A DNA stretch of 64,000 nucleotides from Nocardioides ochotonae. Its GTDB lineage: Bacteria > Actinomycetota > Actinomycetes > Propionibacteriales > Nocardioidaceae. Below the pieces are notes generated by a model. It was not told where the DNA came from, ran no database searches, and was given only the letters and a program-made list of their open reading frames with translations. Position 1 is the stretch's first letter, and each line of letters begins with the position of its first letter. Positions 17,356 to 25,505 of this stretch are shown piece by piece. The translations under genes and the position numbers were made by a program. The stretch is taken from assembly GCF_011420305.2 (NCBI RefSeq), contig NZ_CP061769.1, positions 2,405,001-2,469,000 of the forward strand. The letters are read 5' to 3'.

Positions 17356-17513
17356 GCGAGGTGGCGCCCGCCGGAATCAACGGCAGGACACGCCGCGGAC
17401 CCCGGTGAGACTGATCGCACAGCTCGTGGGTGTGAGCAGGGAGAGTGCGGGGAAAGAAGCGACAGCGGGCCTCGGGGCCCCTCACCTACCTCCACCAAGA
17501 ACAGGATGATCCC

Positions 17514-18191
17514 GTGCGCATTCGCCCATTCCTGGCAGCACTGCTGACCACCGCACTCGTCGGCCCGACCGCCGCCGTGATCAGCACCGCCGCCCCGGCA
17601 TCGGCCGCCGAGTCGACCCGCATCGTCAGCGGGAACAGCAACACCCCGTGGCTCTACCCCGGCTACCGCAGCCAGGGCAAGATCCCCGCGGTCGGCGAGA
17701 CCCTCAGCCTCTCGATCAACGTGCAGACCACCGGCGGCAGCCAGATCTACGACGGCTCCCTGCAGGTGCAGTTCAAGGCCGCCGGCAGCTCGTCGTGGAA
17801 GACCGTCGCGAGCTCCTCGACCGCCTACCTCTACGACTCCATCAAGGCGCGCCAGAACGGCACCTACCGCGCCGTGTACGGCGGCACCTCCGCCTACAGC
17901 AGCTCGAGCATCGAGAAGACCCAGAAGGTGCAGCGCAAGCTGTCCATCCAGGGCATCAGCGGCAAGCGCGCTGGTTTCAAGGGCAAGGTCAGCCCCAAGG
18001 GCAAGGTCGGGGTCGTCGTCCAGAAGAAGGCCGGCAAGAAGTGGAAGGGCTTCCGCACCCTGAAGACCGACAAGAAGGGCCGCTTCACGGTGTACCTGCC
18101 GGCCCCGCGCACCGGCCGGTTCCAGTGGAAGATCACCTTCAAGGGCAACAAGAAGTTCGCCAAGACGATCGTGCGTGGCTACACGTACTGA
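17514..18191 (+). CDS. Secreted Ig-like domain protein
   Basis: 225 aa. A Sec signal peptide (MRIRPFLAALLTTALVGPTA) with a cleavage site after about ASA, residues 29-31. The mature part has one Ser/Thr-rich beta domain (about 45-145) and a Lys-rich C-terminal domain (about 150-225) with repeated Gly-Lys turns. Both look like bacterial Ig-like folds. Net charge of the tail is strongly basic, suiting attachment to anionic wall polymers. GTG 17514 has GGAT upstream. No catalytic motif is seen; function unknown. Confidence 0.8.
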   Translation: MRIRPFLAALLTTALVGPTAAVISTAAPASAAESTRIVSGNSNTPWLYPGYRSQGKIPAVGETLSLSINVQTTGGSQIYDGSLQVQFKAAGSSSWKTVASSSTAYLYDSIKARQNGTYRAVYGGTSAYSSSSIEKTQKVQRKLSIQGISGKRAGFKGKVSPKGKVGVVVQKKAGKKWKGFRTLKTDKKGRFTVYLPAPRTGRFQWKITFKGNKKFAKTIVRGYTY

Positions 18192-18222
18192 TCACTCCCA
18201 CCCAGCGTCGCCTCCGAACGGG

Positions 18223-19068
18223 TCAGGCGCTCGGCTCCGTGCCGAGCAGCCTGGCCCGTTCGGCGTCCACGTCGAAGTCCGCGGGCGGCCACGCGAGGTC
18301 CATCTCCCGCAGCGCCGCCAGCAGGATCTGCGCCACCGCCAGGTTGCGGTACCACTTGCGGTCGGCCGGCACCAGGAACCAGGGTGCCGCGTCGGTGTTC
18401 GTGCGGCACAGCGCGGCCTCGTAGGCGGCGCGGTACTCCCCCCAGCGGGCCCGGTCGTCGATGTCGTCGGGGCTGAACTTCCAGTGCTTGGCCGGGTCGT
18501 CGAGTCGTGCCAGCAGCCGGGCGAGCTGCTCCTCCGGGCTGATGTGCAGCAGGCACTTCACGATCGTCACGCCGTCGTCGACGAGCTCGGCCTCGAAGGC
18601 GTTGATCGCCTCCATGCGGCGCTCGATCTCCGCGGGATCCGCCAGCCCGCGCACCCGCGCGACGAGGACGTCCTCGTAGTGGGAGCGGTCGAAGACCCCG
18701 AGGTCACCGGCCGGAGGCAGCACCCGGCGCACACGCCACAGGAAGTCGTGCGCGCGCTCCTCCGCGGTCGGCGCCCGGAAGGACACCGTGCGCACGCCCT
18801 GGGGGTCCACCAGCCCGACGGTCTTGCGGACGGTCCCGCCCTTGCCGGATGTGTCCATGCCCTGGAGCACCAGCAGCAGCCGCTGTCGTCCGCCCACCCG
18901 ACCGTGGGCGAAGAGCCGTTCCTGCAGCTCGGTGAGCTCGCGGCCGAGAAGCTCGAGCGCTGCCTGCCCGGCTGCCTTGTCGCCGTCGAAGCCCGGCGTG
19001 GTGCGGGTGTCGACGGCCCTCAGGTCGACGGGACCCGGAGCCAGCCGGGTCGGGTGGGCGATCGCCAT
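18223..19068 (-). CDS. ppk2: Polyphosphate kinase 2 (PPK2)
   Basis: 281 aa. Walker A GMDTSGKGG at 70-78, lid region, and Walker B DRSHYEDVLVARV about 60 residues later. RVRRVLPPAGDLGVFDRSHY is the usual PPK2 stretch. The enzyme transfers phosphate between polyphosphate and nucleotides (AMP, ADP or GDP depending on class). This length fits the class I/III one-domain enzymes; class cannot be settled by eye. ATG 19068 begins MAIAHPTRL; frames upstream look non-coding. Confidence 0.92.
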   Translation of the reverse strand: MAIAHPTRLAPGPVDLRAVDTRTTPGFDGDKAAGQAALELLGRELTELQERLFAHGRVGGRQRLLLVLQGMDTSGKGGTVRKTVGLVDPQGVRTVSFRAPTAEERAHDFLWRVRRVLPPAGDLGVFDRSHYEDVLVARVRGLADPAEIERRMEAINAFEAELVDDGVTIVKCLLHISPEEQLARLLARLDDPAKHWKFSPDDIDDRARWGEYRAAYEAALCRTNTDAAPWFLVPADRKWYRNLAVAQILLAALREMDLAWPPADFDVDAERARLLGTEPSA

Positions 19069-19133
19069 GACTCGATCCTCGCGGGCGGTGTCAAGCCCTC
19101 GACGCGTTGCCGGCGTCGCGGTCCGGCGCGCGG

Positions 19134-19631
19134 TCAGTGCGCGAGGCCGCCCCGGCGGTCGACGAGCGGCGGCTCGCTCGACCACGGGAAGTTGATCCAC
19201 TTCTCGGTGCGACGCCAGGTGTAGTCCGGCTTCACGACCGACCACGGCTTCTCGTAGATGACGGCGGTGCGCGCCTCCGCGACGTGGTCACCGCAGAACT
19301 CGCGGACCACCTGGAGGGTGCGACCGCTGTCGGCGACGTCGTCGGCGACGAGCACCTTCAGCCCGGACAGGTCCACGGCCGCCGGGGTCGGCGGCAGCAT
19401 CATCGGCACGTCGAGGCGCTGGTCGACGCCGGTGTAGAACTCCACGTTGACCGCAGAGAGGTTCTTCACGTCCAGGGCGTAGCCCAGGCCCATGCCGAGG
19501 CCGAGCCCGCCGCGGGCGATCGCCAGCACCAGGTCGGGCTGGTAACCGGAGTCGACCACCTGCTGGGCCAGCTCGCGCACGGCCACACCGAACAGCTCAT
19601 AGGTCAGGATCTCGCGCTCATCGTCGGCCAC
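19134..19631 (-). CDS. Phosphoribosyltransferase (type I fold)
   Basis: 165 aa. The PRPP loop VLVADDVADSGRTLQVV lies mid-protein, with the substrate hood LVLAIARGGLGLGMGLGYAL before it. The final segment INFPWSSEPP resembles the xanthine/guanine PRTase tail. GTG 19631 is preferred since longer starts would run into recX; CACAAT lies 6 nt upstream as a weak -10. Purine salvage is likely, but the exact base is unknown. Confidence 0.83.
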   Translation of the reverse strand: MADDEREILTYELFGVAVRELAQQVVDSGYQPDLVLAIARGGLGLGMGLGYALDVKNLSAVNVEFYTGVDQRLDVPMMLPPTPAAVDLSGLKVLVADDVADSGRTLQVVREFCGDHVAEARTAVIYEKPWSVVKPDYTWRRTEKWINFPWSSEPPLVDRRGGLAH

Positions 19632-19680
19632 CCTCGCATTGTGCACCGCCGTGGACCGCGGGGTCCGAGGGAGCCTGGTC

Positions 19681-20433
19681 TCAGTCCAGGTCGATGTCGG
19701 GCTCGTCACGGCCCGCGTCGGCCAGTTCCTCGCGCACCACGGAGAACGCCAGGCCCGAGGAGTAGCCCTTGCGGGCCAGCATCCCGACCAGGCGCCGGGT
19801 GGCGGTCTGGTCGTCGACCCGGGACAGGGAGCGGAGCTTCTTGCGCACCAGTCGGCGCGCCGCCTCCTCCTCGTCGGCCGGGTCGATCTCGTCGAGGGCG
19901 TCGCGGGCGACCTCGTCGTCGATCCCCTTGCGACGCAGCTCCTGGGCCAGCGCCCGGCGGGCCAGGCCCTTGCCGGGCTGCCGACTGGCGATCCAGGCCC
20001 GCGCGAACGCCTCGTCGTCGACCAGCCCGACCTCCTCGAAGCGATCGAGCAGCGCGGTGGCGATCTCGGGCGGGACGTCCTTGCCCGCGAGCTTGTCGGC
20101 GAGCTCCTTGCGGCTGCGCGCCTGCCCGGTCAGCTGGTCGAGCAGGATCTTGCGCGCGACGGCTTCCGGATCGGCGGGCGGCCCGAGCGCGGCGACGTCG
20201 TCGGGGGGCGGCGTCCGGCGCGTGCGCCGGCCGCCCGTCGTACGACGGGTGCCGCGAGCGCTGCTGCGCCGGCCGCTCGGACGCTCCTGCCCGGTGCCAT
20301 CGGGGGTGTCGCCCGGGGTGTCGTCCGGGCCGTCGGCCGGTGCCGACGGCGGAGCGGAGGCGCGTTGGGTCCACGCATCCACACCCGCCGAGACGTCACC
20401 GAGCCACGACGGCGGCGGCCGGTCCTCCCTCAC
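19681..20433 (-). CDS. recX: Regulatory protein RecX
   Basis: 250 aa. A disordered Arg/Pro/Asp-rich N-terminus of about 80 residues is followed by the three-helix RecX repeats: KILLDQLTGQARSRKEL (about 93-109), VGLVDDEAFARAWIASR and LARKGYSSGLAFSVVREEL. It inhibits or modulates RecA filaments. It starts 11 nt after the recA stop, same strand, so it probably shares the SOS-controlled recA mRNA. Confidence 0.93.
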   Translation of the reverse strand: MREDRPPPSWLGDVSAGVDAWTQRASAPPSAPADGPDDTPGDTPDGTGQERPSGRRSSARGTRRTTGGRRTRRTPPPDDVAALGPPADPEAVARKILLDQLTGQARSRKELADKLAGKDVPPEIATALLDRFEEVGLVDDEAFARAWIASRQPGKGLARRALAQELRRKGIDDEVARDALDEIDPADEEEAARRLVRKKLRSLSRVDDQTATRRLVGMLARKGYSSGLAFSVVREELADAGRDEPDIDLD

Positions 20434-20444
20434 GTGGAGCTCCC

Positions 20445-21494
20445 TCAGAAGTCGTCGACGCCGATCGGCTCGGCCGTCGCGACGGCGTCGGTCTCGACGC
20501 TCGGGATCACGCCGAGCTTCTCGAGGATGCGCTTCTCGAGCTCGTTGGCCAGGTCGGGGTTGTCCTGGAGGAACTTGCGGGAGTTCTCCTTGCCCTGGCC
20601 GAGCTGGTCGCCGTCGTAGGTGTACCAGGCGCCGGCCTTGCGGACCAGGCCCGCCTCGACGCCGACGTCGATGAGGCCGCCCTCGCGGCTGATGCCCTTG
20701 CCGTACATGATGTCGAACTCGGCCTGCTTGAACGGCGGGGCGACCTTGTTCTTGACCACCTTGACGCGGGTGCGGTTGCCGACCATGTCGGTGCCGTTCT
20801 TCAGCGTCTCGATGCGGCGCACGTCGAGGCGCACCGAGGAGTAGAACTTCAGCGCGCGACCACCGGTGGTGGTCTCGGGCGAACCGAACATCACGCCGAT
20901 CTTCTCGCGCAGCTGGTTGATGAAGATGGCGGTGGTGCCGGAGTTGTTGAGCGCACCGGTCATCTTGCGCAGCGCCTGGGACATCAGGCGCGCCTGCAGA
21001 CCGACGTGGCTGTCACCCATCTCGCCCTCGATCTCGGCGCGCGGCACGAGCGCGGCCACCGAGTCGATGACGATGAGGGAGAGCGCGCCCGAGCGGACCA
21101 GCATGTCGGCGATCTCCAGGGCCTGCTCACCGGAGTCGGGCTGGGAGACCAGCAGCGCGTCGGTGTCGACACCGAGCGCCTTGGCGTAGTCGGGGTCGAG
21201 GGCGTGCTCGGCGTCGATGAAGGCGACGATCCCGCCCGCGGCCTGGGCGCTGGCCACGGCGTGCAGCGCGACGGTGGTCTTACCCGACGACTCCGGGCCG
21301 TAGATCTCGACCACGCGGCCACGCGGCAGGCCACCGAGGCCGAGGGCGACGTCGAGGGCGATCGACCCGGTGGGGATCACCTCGAGCGGCGCGCGCGTCT
21401 CATCGCCCAGGCGCATGACCGAGCCCTTGCCGAAGGACTTCTCGATATTGGCGAGCGCGGCATCCAAGGCCTTCTCGCGGTCTCCACCAGCCAT
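20445..21494 (-). CDS. recA: RecA recombinase
   Basis: 349 aa. Walker [10 protein letters not shown] at 66-74, DNA-binding loop and [15 protein letters not shown] all match RecA. It forms filaments on ssDNA, drives strand exchange and promotes LexA cleavage. I choose ATG 21494 (MAGGDREK) since GGGG sits 7 nt upstream; an in-frame ATG at 21506 (MGIDMAGG) has no ribosome site. No intein is present. A LexA box at 21627-21642 and -10 TATGGT (21619-21624) give a 5' leader of about 118 nt. Confidence 0.98.
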   Translation of the reverse strand: MAGGDREKALDAALANIEKSFGKGSVMRLGDETRAPLEVIPTGSIALDVALGLGGLPRGRVVEIYGPESSGKTTVALHAVASAQAAGGIVAFIDAEHALDPDYAKALGVDTDALLVSQPDSGEQALEIADMLVRSGALSLIVIDSVAALVPRAEIEGEMGDSHVGLQARLMSQALRKMTGALNNSGTTAIFINQLREKIGVMFGSPETTTGGRALKFYSSVRLDVRRIETLKNGTDMVGNRTRVKVVKNKVAPPFKQAEFDIMYGKGISREGGLIDVGVEAGLVRKAGAWYTYDGDQLGQGKENSRKFLQDNPDLANELEKRILEKLGVIPSVETDAVATAEPIGVDDF

Positions 21495-21618
21495 GTCAAT
21501 CCCCATCTGTTCGTCGGTGTGTCAGGTACGTCTGCGACGCTAGAGCGAGCCACCGACAAAGCCTGATCAGCTCGTCGCGACTGTGGACGACCTCGCCCGG
21601 CGTCGTACCTGTGCACAC

Positions 21619-21624
21619 ACCATA
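21619..21624 (-). promoter_or_regulatory. -10 element (TATGGT) of recA
   Basis: TATGGT on the minus strand, 2 bp downstream of the LexA box; transcription would start near 21612. Confidence 0.5.
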
Positions 21625-21626
21625 GC

Positions 21627-21642
21627 CCGAACATCTGTTCGA
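21627..21642 (-). promoter_or_regulatory. LexA (SOS) box of recA
   Basis: Minus strand TCGAACAGATGTTCGG, one base off TCGAAC-N4-GTTCGA. It abuts the recA -10. Confidence 0.9.
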
Positions 21643-21696
21643 CATGGCCTCGGCGCGCCGCGTGTCGCGCGCGCCGTCGTCAGACGGGTGTGACGC

Positions 21697-21891
21697 TCAG
21701 CGCTCGCGGGCGGGGAGCTCGAGCGCCTGCCACACCGCTGCCCACACCTGCTTGGGCGACTCGCCGGCGGCGAGCGCCTCGCTGGCCGTGCGTCCGCCGA
21801 GCTCGGCCATCACGAACTGGTCGGCCCACACCCGGCAGTACCCGGCTCCCAGGGCCTGCTCCATGCGTGCCCAGAACTCCGTGTGCCTCAT
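21697..21891 (-). CDS. DUF3046 protein
   Basis: 64 aa, MRHTEFWARMEQALG to the end, matching the small DUF3046 family that sits next to recA in many actinobacteria. Function unknown. Hydrophilic with several Trp; no membrane segment. ATG 21891 follows TACGGT by 7 nt, so it has its own leaderless promoter and is not controlled by the recA LexA box, which lies downstream of it. Confidence 0.9.
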   Translation of the reverse strand: MRHTEFWARMEQALGAGYCRVWADQFVMAELGGRTASEALAAGESPKQVWAAVWQALELPARER

Positions 21892-21898
21892 GGGCCAC

Positions 21899-21904
21899 AC
21901 CGTA
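21899..21904 (-). promoter_or_regulatory. -10 element (TACGGT) of the DUF3046 gene
   Basis: TACGGT on the minus strand, 7 nt before ATG 21891; leaderless spacing. Confidence 0.55.
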
Positions 21905-21944
21905 GAACAGGCCCCGGGACCTCCCCCAGCCCCGGGTGGCCGGA

Positions 21945-22751
21945 TCAGGGCAGGAGCAGCCGGTCCAGGCGGCGGCGTACGACGAGGAGCCCGGCCACGC
22001 CCATCACCAGCAGGTAGACGACCGAGATCGCGGAGGCGGAGGTCACGGAGCCGGTGACCAGCTCGCGGCAGAGCACGACCCCGCGGTAGAGCGGGGTGAC
22101 CTCGACGAGCCAGCGGGCCCACGGGTCGAGCGCGGTGATCGGGAAGAAGGTCGCGGAGAACAAGAACAGCGGCAGCTGCACCAGGGTGATCTTCTCGAAG
22201 TCCTGCCAGGAGGTCAGGTAGGTCGTGAACGCCATGCACACCGCGCTGAAGGCGAAGCCGATCAGCAGCGCGGCCGGCAGCGCCAGCAGCGCCCACCACG
22301 AGTGCACCAGCCCCATGCCCGCCATCACGAGGAGGAACGCCGCGGAGTAGCTGGCCCCGCGCAGCTGGCCCCAGGCGATCTCGCCGCGCGCCACGTCGGC
22401 GGTGGTCAGCGGCGTGGCCAGCATCTGGTCGTAGAGCTTCTGGTAGCGCAGCTTGAAGAACACGTTGAACGTCGAGTCCATCAGCGCACCGTTCATCGCC
22501 GAGGCGGCGAGCATCGCCGGCGCGACGAACTCGGCGTACGGGATCGGCTCGCCGTTGAACTCGAAGGTGTCGATCAGCTGGCCCACGCCGATGCCGATGG
22601 AGAGCAGGTAGAGGAACGGCTCGAGGAAGCCGGTGAGGTAGAGCTTCCAGGCCTTCTTGTAGGTCAGGTAGTTGCGCAGGACCAGCAACCCGACGGCCTG
22701 CACCGCGCCGAGCGGTGCGGGCCCGGGACGCGCCCCGCCGCGGGTGGTCAC
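21945..22751 (-). CDS. ABC-2 type permease (second subunit)
   Basis: 268 aa with six membrane segments. FNVFFKLRYQKLYDQMLATPLT is the conserved coupling region of the DrrB/NodJ group. LFSATFFPITALDPWARWLVEVTPLYRGV is the family C-terminal motif. GTG 22751 overlaps the stop of the first permease (GTGA). The three genes 24570-21945 make a complete ABC-2 exporter with a probable heterodimeric membrane part. Substrate (drug, lipid or polysaccharide) is unknown. Confidence 0.9.
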   Translation of the reverse strand: MTTRGGARPGPAPLGAVQAVGLLVLRNYLTYKKAWKLYLTGFLEPFLYLLSIGIGVGQLIDTFEFNGEPIPYAEFVAPAMLAASAMNGALMDSTFNVFFKLRYQKLYDQMLATPLTTADVARGEIAWGQLRGASYSAAFLLVMAGMGLVHSWWALLALPAALLIGFAFSAVCMAFTTYLTSWQDFEKITLVQLPLFLFSATFFPITALDPWARWLVEVTPLYRGVVLCRELVTGSVTSASAISVVYLLVMGVAGLLVVRRRLDRLLLP

Positions 22752-23596
22752 GAGACCATCCGTCGGCGCAGGCCGGATACCGACCAGAACCAGCCCAGCA
22801 CGCACAGCACGACCAGCACCAGCGCGTTGAGCGCCGCCAGCCACCAGGTCACGTGGTCGAGGGCGAACATGCGCGACAGGCTCACGCCCTGCCACAGCGG
22901 GGTCAGCCGGGCCACCCACGCGCCGACCTCGCCGAGGTTGGCGACCGGGAAGAACGCGCCGGAGAACAGGAACAGCGGGAAGACGCCGAGCCGGAACATC
23001 ACTCCGAAGCCCTCCTCGGAGCGCAGCCGCGCGCTCACGCCGTAGACCAGCGTCGCGAAGCACATGCCGACCAGCACCTGGGCGAGGAACGCCAGGACCG
23101 CGCCCCACCAGGTCGCGAACACCCCGAACGGCGCCATCACGAGGTTGTAGACCGCGCAGGTGGTGGCCAGGCGCACCGCGACGAAGCCGAGATGCGCGGC
23201 CACCACGTGGTGGACCTGCAGCGGGGTGGCGAGCATCGAGTCGTAGACCTTCTGCCACTTGATCATGCCCATCACCGGATAGGTGGTCTCGCTGACCGCC
23301 GTCTGCATCGCGTGGGCGGCGATCAGGCCGGGCACGACGAAGGCGAGGTAGGAGTCCGCGCCCTCGAGGGTGTCGGGGTCGCCCTGGATGAAGCCGCCGA
23401 GCACGACGCCCATCGCCACGACGTAGAGCAGCGGGGAGAGGAAGGAGGAGACGACCGAGCCCTTCCAGGTGCGGCGGACCACGACCAGCCAGTAGTCGAC
23501 CTGGCGGCGTACGCCGTCGGCGAGGGTGAGTCCACCGCCCGCTGGGGCGACCGCGGTGTCCGCGGTGCCGGGCAGGTCGGTGCCGGGGGCGCTCAT
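22748..23596 (-). CDS. ABC-2 type permease (first subunit)
   Basis: 282 aa, six membrane segments after a 35-residue cytosolic start. Conserved parts are GMIKWQKVYDSMLATPLQVHHVV and LFSGAFFPVANLGEVGAWVARLTPLWQGV, paralogous to the neighbouring permease. The ATG at 23596 shares one base with the ATPase TGA (TGATG), so expression is coupled. The two paralogous permeases probably pair. Confidence 0.9.
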   Translation of the reverse strand: MSAPGTDLPGTADTAVAPAGGGLTLADGVRRQVDYWLVVVRRTWKGSVVSSFLSPLLYVVAMGVVLGGFIQGDPDTLEGADSYLAFVVPGLIAAHAMQTAVSETTYPVMGMIKWQKVYDSMLATPLQVHHVVAAHLGFVAVRLATTCAVYNLVMAPFGVFATWWGAVLAFLAQVLVGMCFATLVYGVSARLRSEEGFGVMFRLGVFPLFLFSGAFFPVANLGEVGAWVARLTPLWQGVSLSRMFALDHVTWWLAALNALVLVVLCVLGWFWSVSGLRRRMVS

Positions 23597-24570
23597 CAGT
23601 CCACCAGGGTGCGGCCGGTGAGCCGCAGGAAGACGTCCTCGAGGCTGGAGCGGCGCACCAGCGTGGCGACCGGGCGCAGGCCGCGCTCGTGGACCTTGGC
23701 GACCACCTCCTCGCCGTCCTCGCTGTAGACCAGCAGCCGGTCCGGGAGCACCTCGACGCGCTCGCCGAGGTCGGCGACCTTCTCGGCCAGCGCGTCGTGG
23801 GTCGCGCCCGCCTCCGCGACGCCGAAGCGCAGCTCGGCGACCTCGCGCGTGGAGTGGGCCCGGATCAGCGCGAGCGGGGAGTCCTCGGCGACGACCACGC
23901 CCTTGTCCATCACCACCAGCCGGTCGCACAGCTGCTCGGCCTCGTCCATGTAGTGCGTGGTGATCACCAGCGTCACCCCCGCCTGCTTGAGCCGGAAGAG
24001 CCGGTCCCACAGCGCGTGGCGGGCCTGCGGGTCCAGGCCGGTGGTCGGCTCGTCGAGCAGCAGCAGGTCCGGGCTGTTGACCAGCGAGCGCGCGATGGTG
24101 AGGCGGCGCTTCATGCCGCCGGACAGGTCCTCGACGAGCGCGTCGGCCTTGTCGGTGAGCTGCACGAACTCGAGCAGCTCCTCGACCCGGTCGCGCACCT
24201 CGGCCTTGGGCAACCCGAAGTAGCGGCCGTAGATGTAGAGGTTCTCGCGCACGTTGAGCTCGGTGTCGAGGGTGTCCTCCTGCGGACAGACCCCGAGGCG
24301 GGCGCGGATCGCCGGGCCATGGGTGGCGGGGTCGAGGCCGAGGATGCGCAGCTCTCCCCCGGTCACCGGCGACACCGCGGCGATCATCCGCATCGTGGAG
24401 GACTTCCCGGCGCCGTTGGGGCCGAGGAAGCCGAACGCCTCGCCCCGGCGCACGTCGACGTCCACGCCGCGCACCGCCTCGAAGTCGCCGAAGGACTTGC
24501 GCAGGCCTCGGGCACGGATCATCACGTCGGTCTCGGACACGATCAGCACTGTAGGCGTGACCTCCCCCAC
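23596..24570 (-). CDS. ABC transporter ATPase, DrrA/NodI-like
   Basis: 324 aa. Walker A GPNGAGKSS at 50-58, signature LSGGMKRR, Walker B LLLLDEPTTGLD and H-loop TTHYMDEAEQ are all intact. A C-terminal domain of about 90 residues, typical of the DrrA group, follows. It powers the two permeases downstream. GTG 24570 is supported by GGAGGAG 5 nt upstream; an internal ATG at residue 17 (MIRARGLRK) is an alternative start. Confidence 0.94.
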   Translation of the reverse strand: MGEVTPTVLIVSETDVMIRARGLRKSFGDFEAVRGVDVDVRRGEAFGFLGPNGAGKSSTMRMIAAVSPVTGGELRILGLDPATHGPAIRARLGVCPQEDTLDTELNVRENLYIYGRYFGLPKAEVRDRVEELLEFVQLTDKADALVEDLSGGMKRRLTIARSLVNSPDLLLLDEPTTGLDPQARHALWDRLFRLKQAGVTLVITTHYMDEAEQLCDRLVVMDKGVVVAEDSPLALIRAHSTREVAELRFGVAEAGATHDALAEKVADLGERVEVLPDRLLVYSEDGEEVVAKVHERGLRPVATLVRRSSLEDVFLRLTGRTLVD

Positions 24571-24629
24571 ATGGCTCCTCCTGTCCCGTCCCGCCCCCGC
24601 TGCGGGCCGGGACCGCCAGAATGCGAGCG

Positions 24630-25466
24630 ATGACCCCCACCGCGCTCGCCCTCGCGCTCACCGCCGCGCTCGTGCACGCGGTCTGGAACCAGGTGCTGGC
24701 CGGGTCCGCCAACCCCGCGGCCCGCTCGGCCGTCGGGATGATCGTGGCGTGCCTCGTGGCGGCGCCGCTCGCGCTGGTCGGGCTGCGGTGGGAGCCCGAG
24801 GTGTGGCCGCTGGCCGCGGCCTCGGTGGCGTGCGAGCTGGCCTACTTCGTCGCCCTCTCCACGGCGTACCGGGTGGCGCCGCTGGGGGTGGTCTACCCGG
24901 TCGCCCGGGGCAGCGCGCCGGTGCTGGTGCTCCTCGTCGGCTGGGTCGCGCTCGGCCAGGCCGTCGCGTGGTACGCCGCGGCGGGGGTCGCCCTCGTGGT
25001 CGCCGGGGTGCTGCTGGTCGGCGGGCCGCGGCGCGGCGTCCGGGTGCGCCACGTGGTGCTGGCCGTGGGCGTCGGCGCGTGCATCGCGGCGTACACCCTC
25101 ATCGACAGCGTCGCCCTCGAGCACGCCTCGCCGCTCGCCCTGCTCGTGGTGGTGCTGGGCACGACCGCGCTGGTGCAGGCGGGCGCGATCGCCACCCGCA
25201 CCGGCGTCGGCCCGCTCGTGGGCGCCACGCTGCGCGGCCCCGACGCGTGGCGCACGCTGGTGGCGGGCTTCGGCATCCTCGGGGCCTACGGCCTGGTGCT
25301 GCTGGCGCTGACCGACGCACCGGCCGCCCCGGTCGCGGCGGTGCGCGAGACGAGCGTGGTGATGGTCGTGCTGCTGCTCGCGCTCACCGGCCGCGAGCGG
25401 CTGACCCCCGCCCGGCTGGGCGGCGCGGTCGCCGTGGCCGCCGGCGTGGCCCTCGTCGTGCTCTGA
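24630..25466 (+). CDS. EamA/DMT family transporter
   Basis: 278 aa, ten hydrophobic segments in two halves as in the drug/metabolite transporter superfamily. LSTAYRVAPLGVVYPVARGSAPVLV is the end of the first EamA repeat; VRETSVVMVVLLLALTGRERLTPARLGGAVAVAAGV is the second. ATG 24630 has CAGAAT 7 nt upstream; an in-frame ATG at 24621 would add three residues. Substrate unknown. Confidence 0.88.
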   Translation: MTPTALALALTAALVHAVWNQVLAGSANPAARSAVGMIVACLVAAPLALVGLRWEPEVWPLAAASVACELAYFVALSTAYRVAPLGVVYPVARGSAPVLVLLVGWVALGQAVAWYAAAGVALVVAGVLLVGGPRRGVRVRHVVLAVGVGACIAAYTLIDSVALEHASPLALLVVVLGTTALVQAGAIATRTGVGPLVGATLRGPDAWRTLVAGFGILGAYGLVLLALTDAPAAPVAAVRETSVVMVVLLLALTGRERLTPARLGGAVAVAAGVALVVL

Positions 25467-25505
25467 GGCGGAGCCGCTGTCGGTGGTGTGGGGCAAGATG
25501 GCGCC

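Noticed and set aside
21494..21506. Longer recA start at ATG 21506
   Set aside because: No ribosome site lies before it, while GGGG stands 7 nt before ATG 21494.
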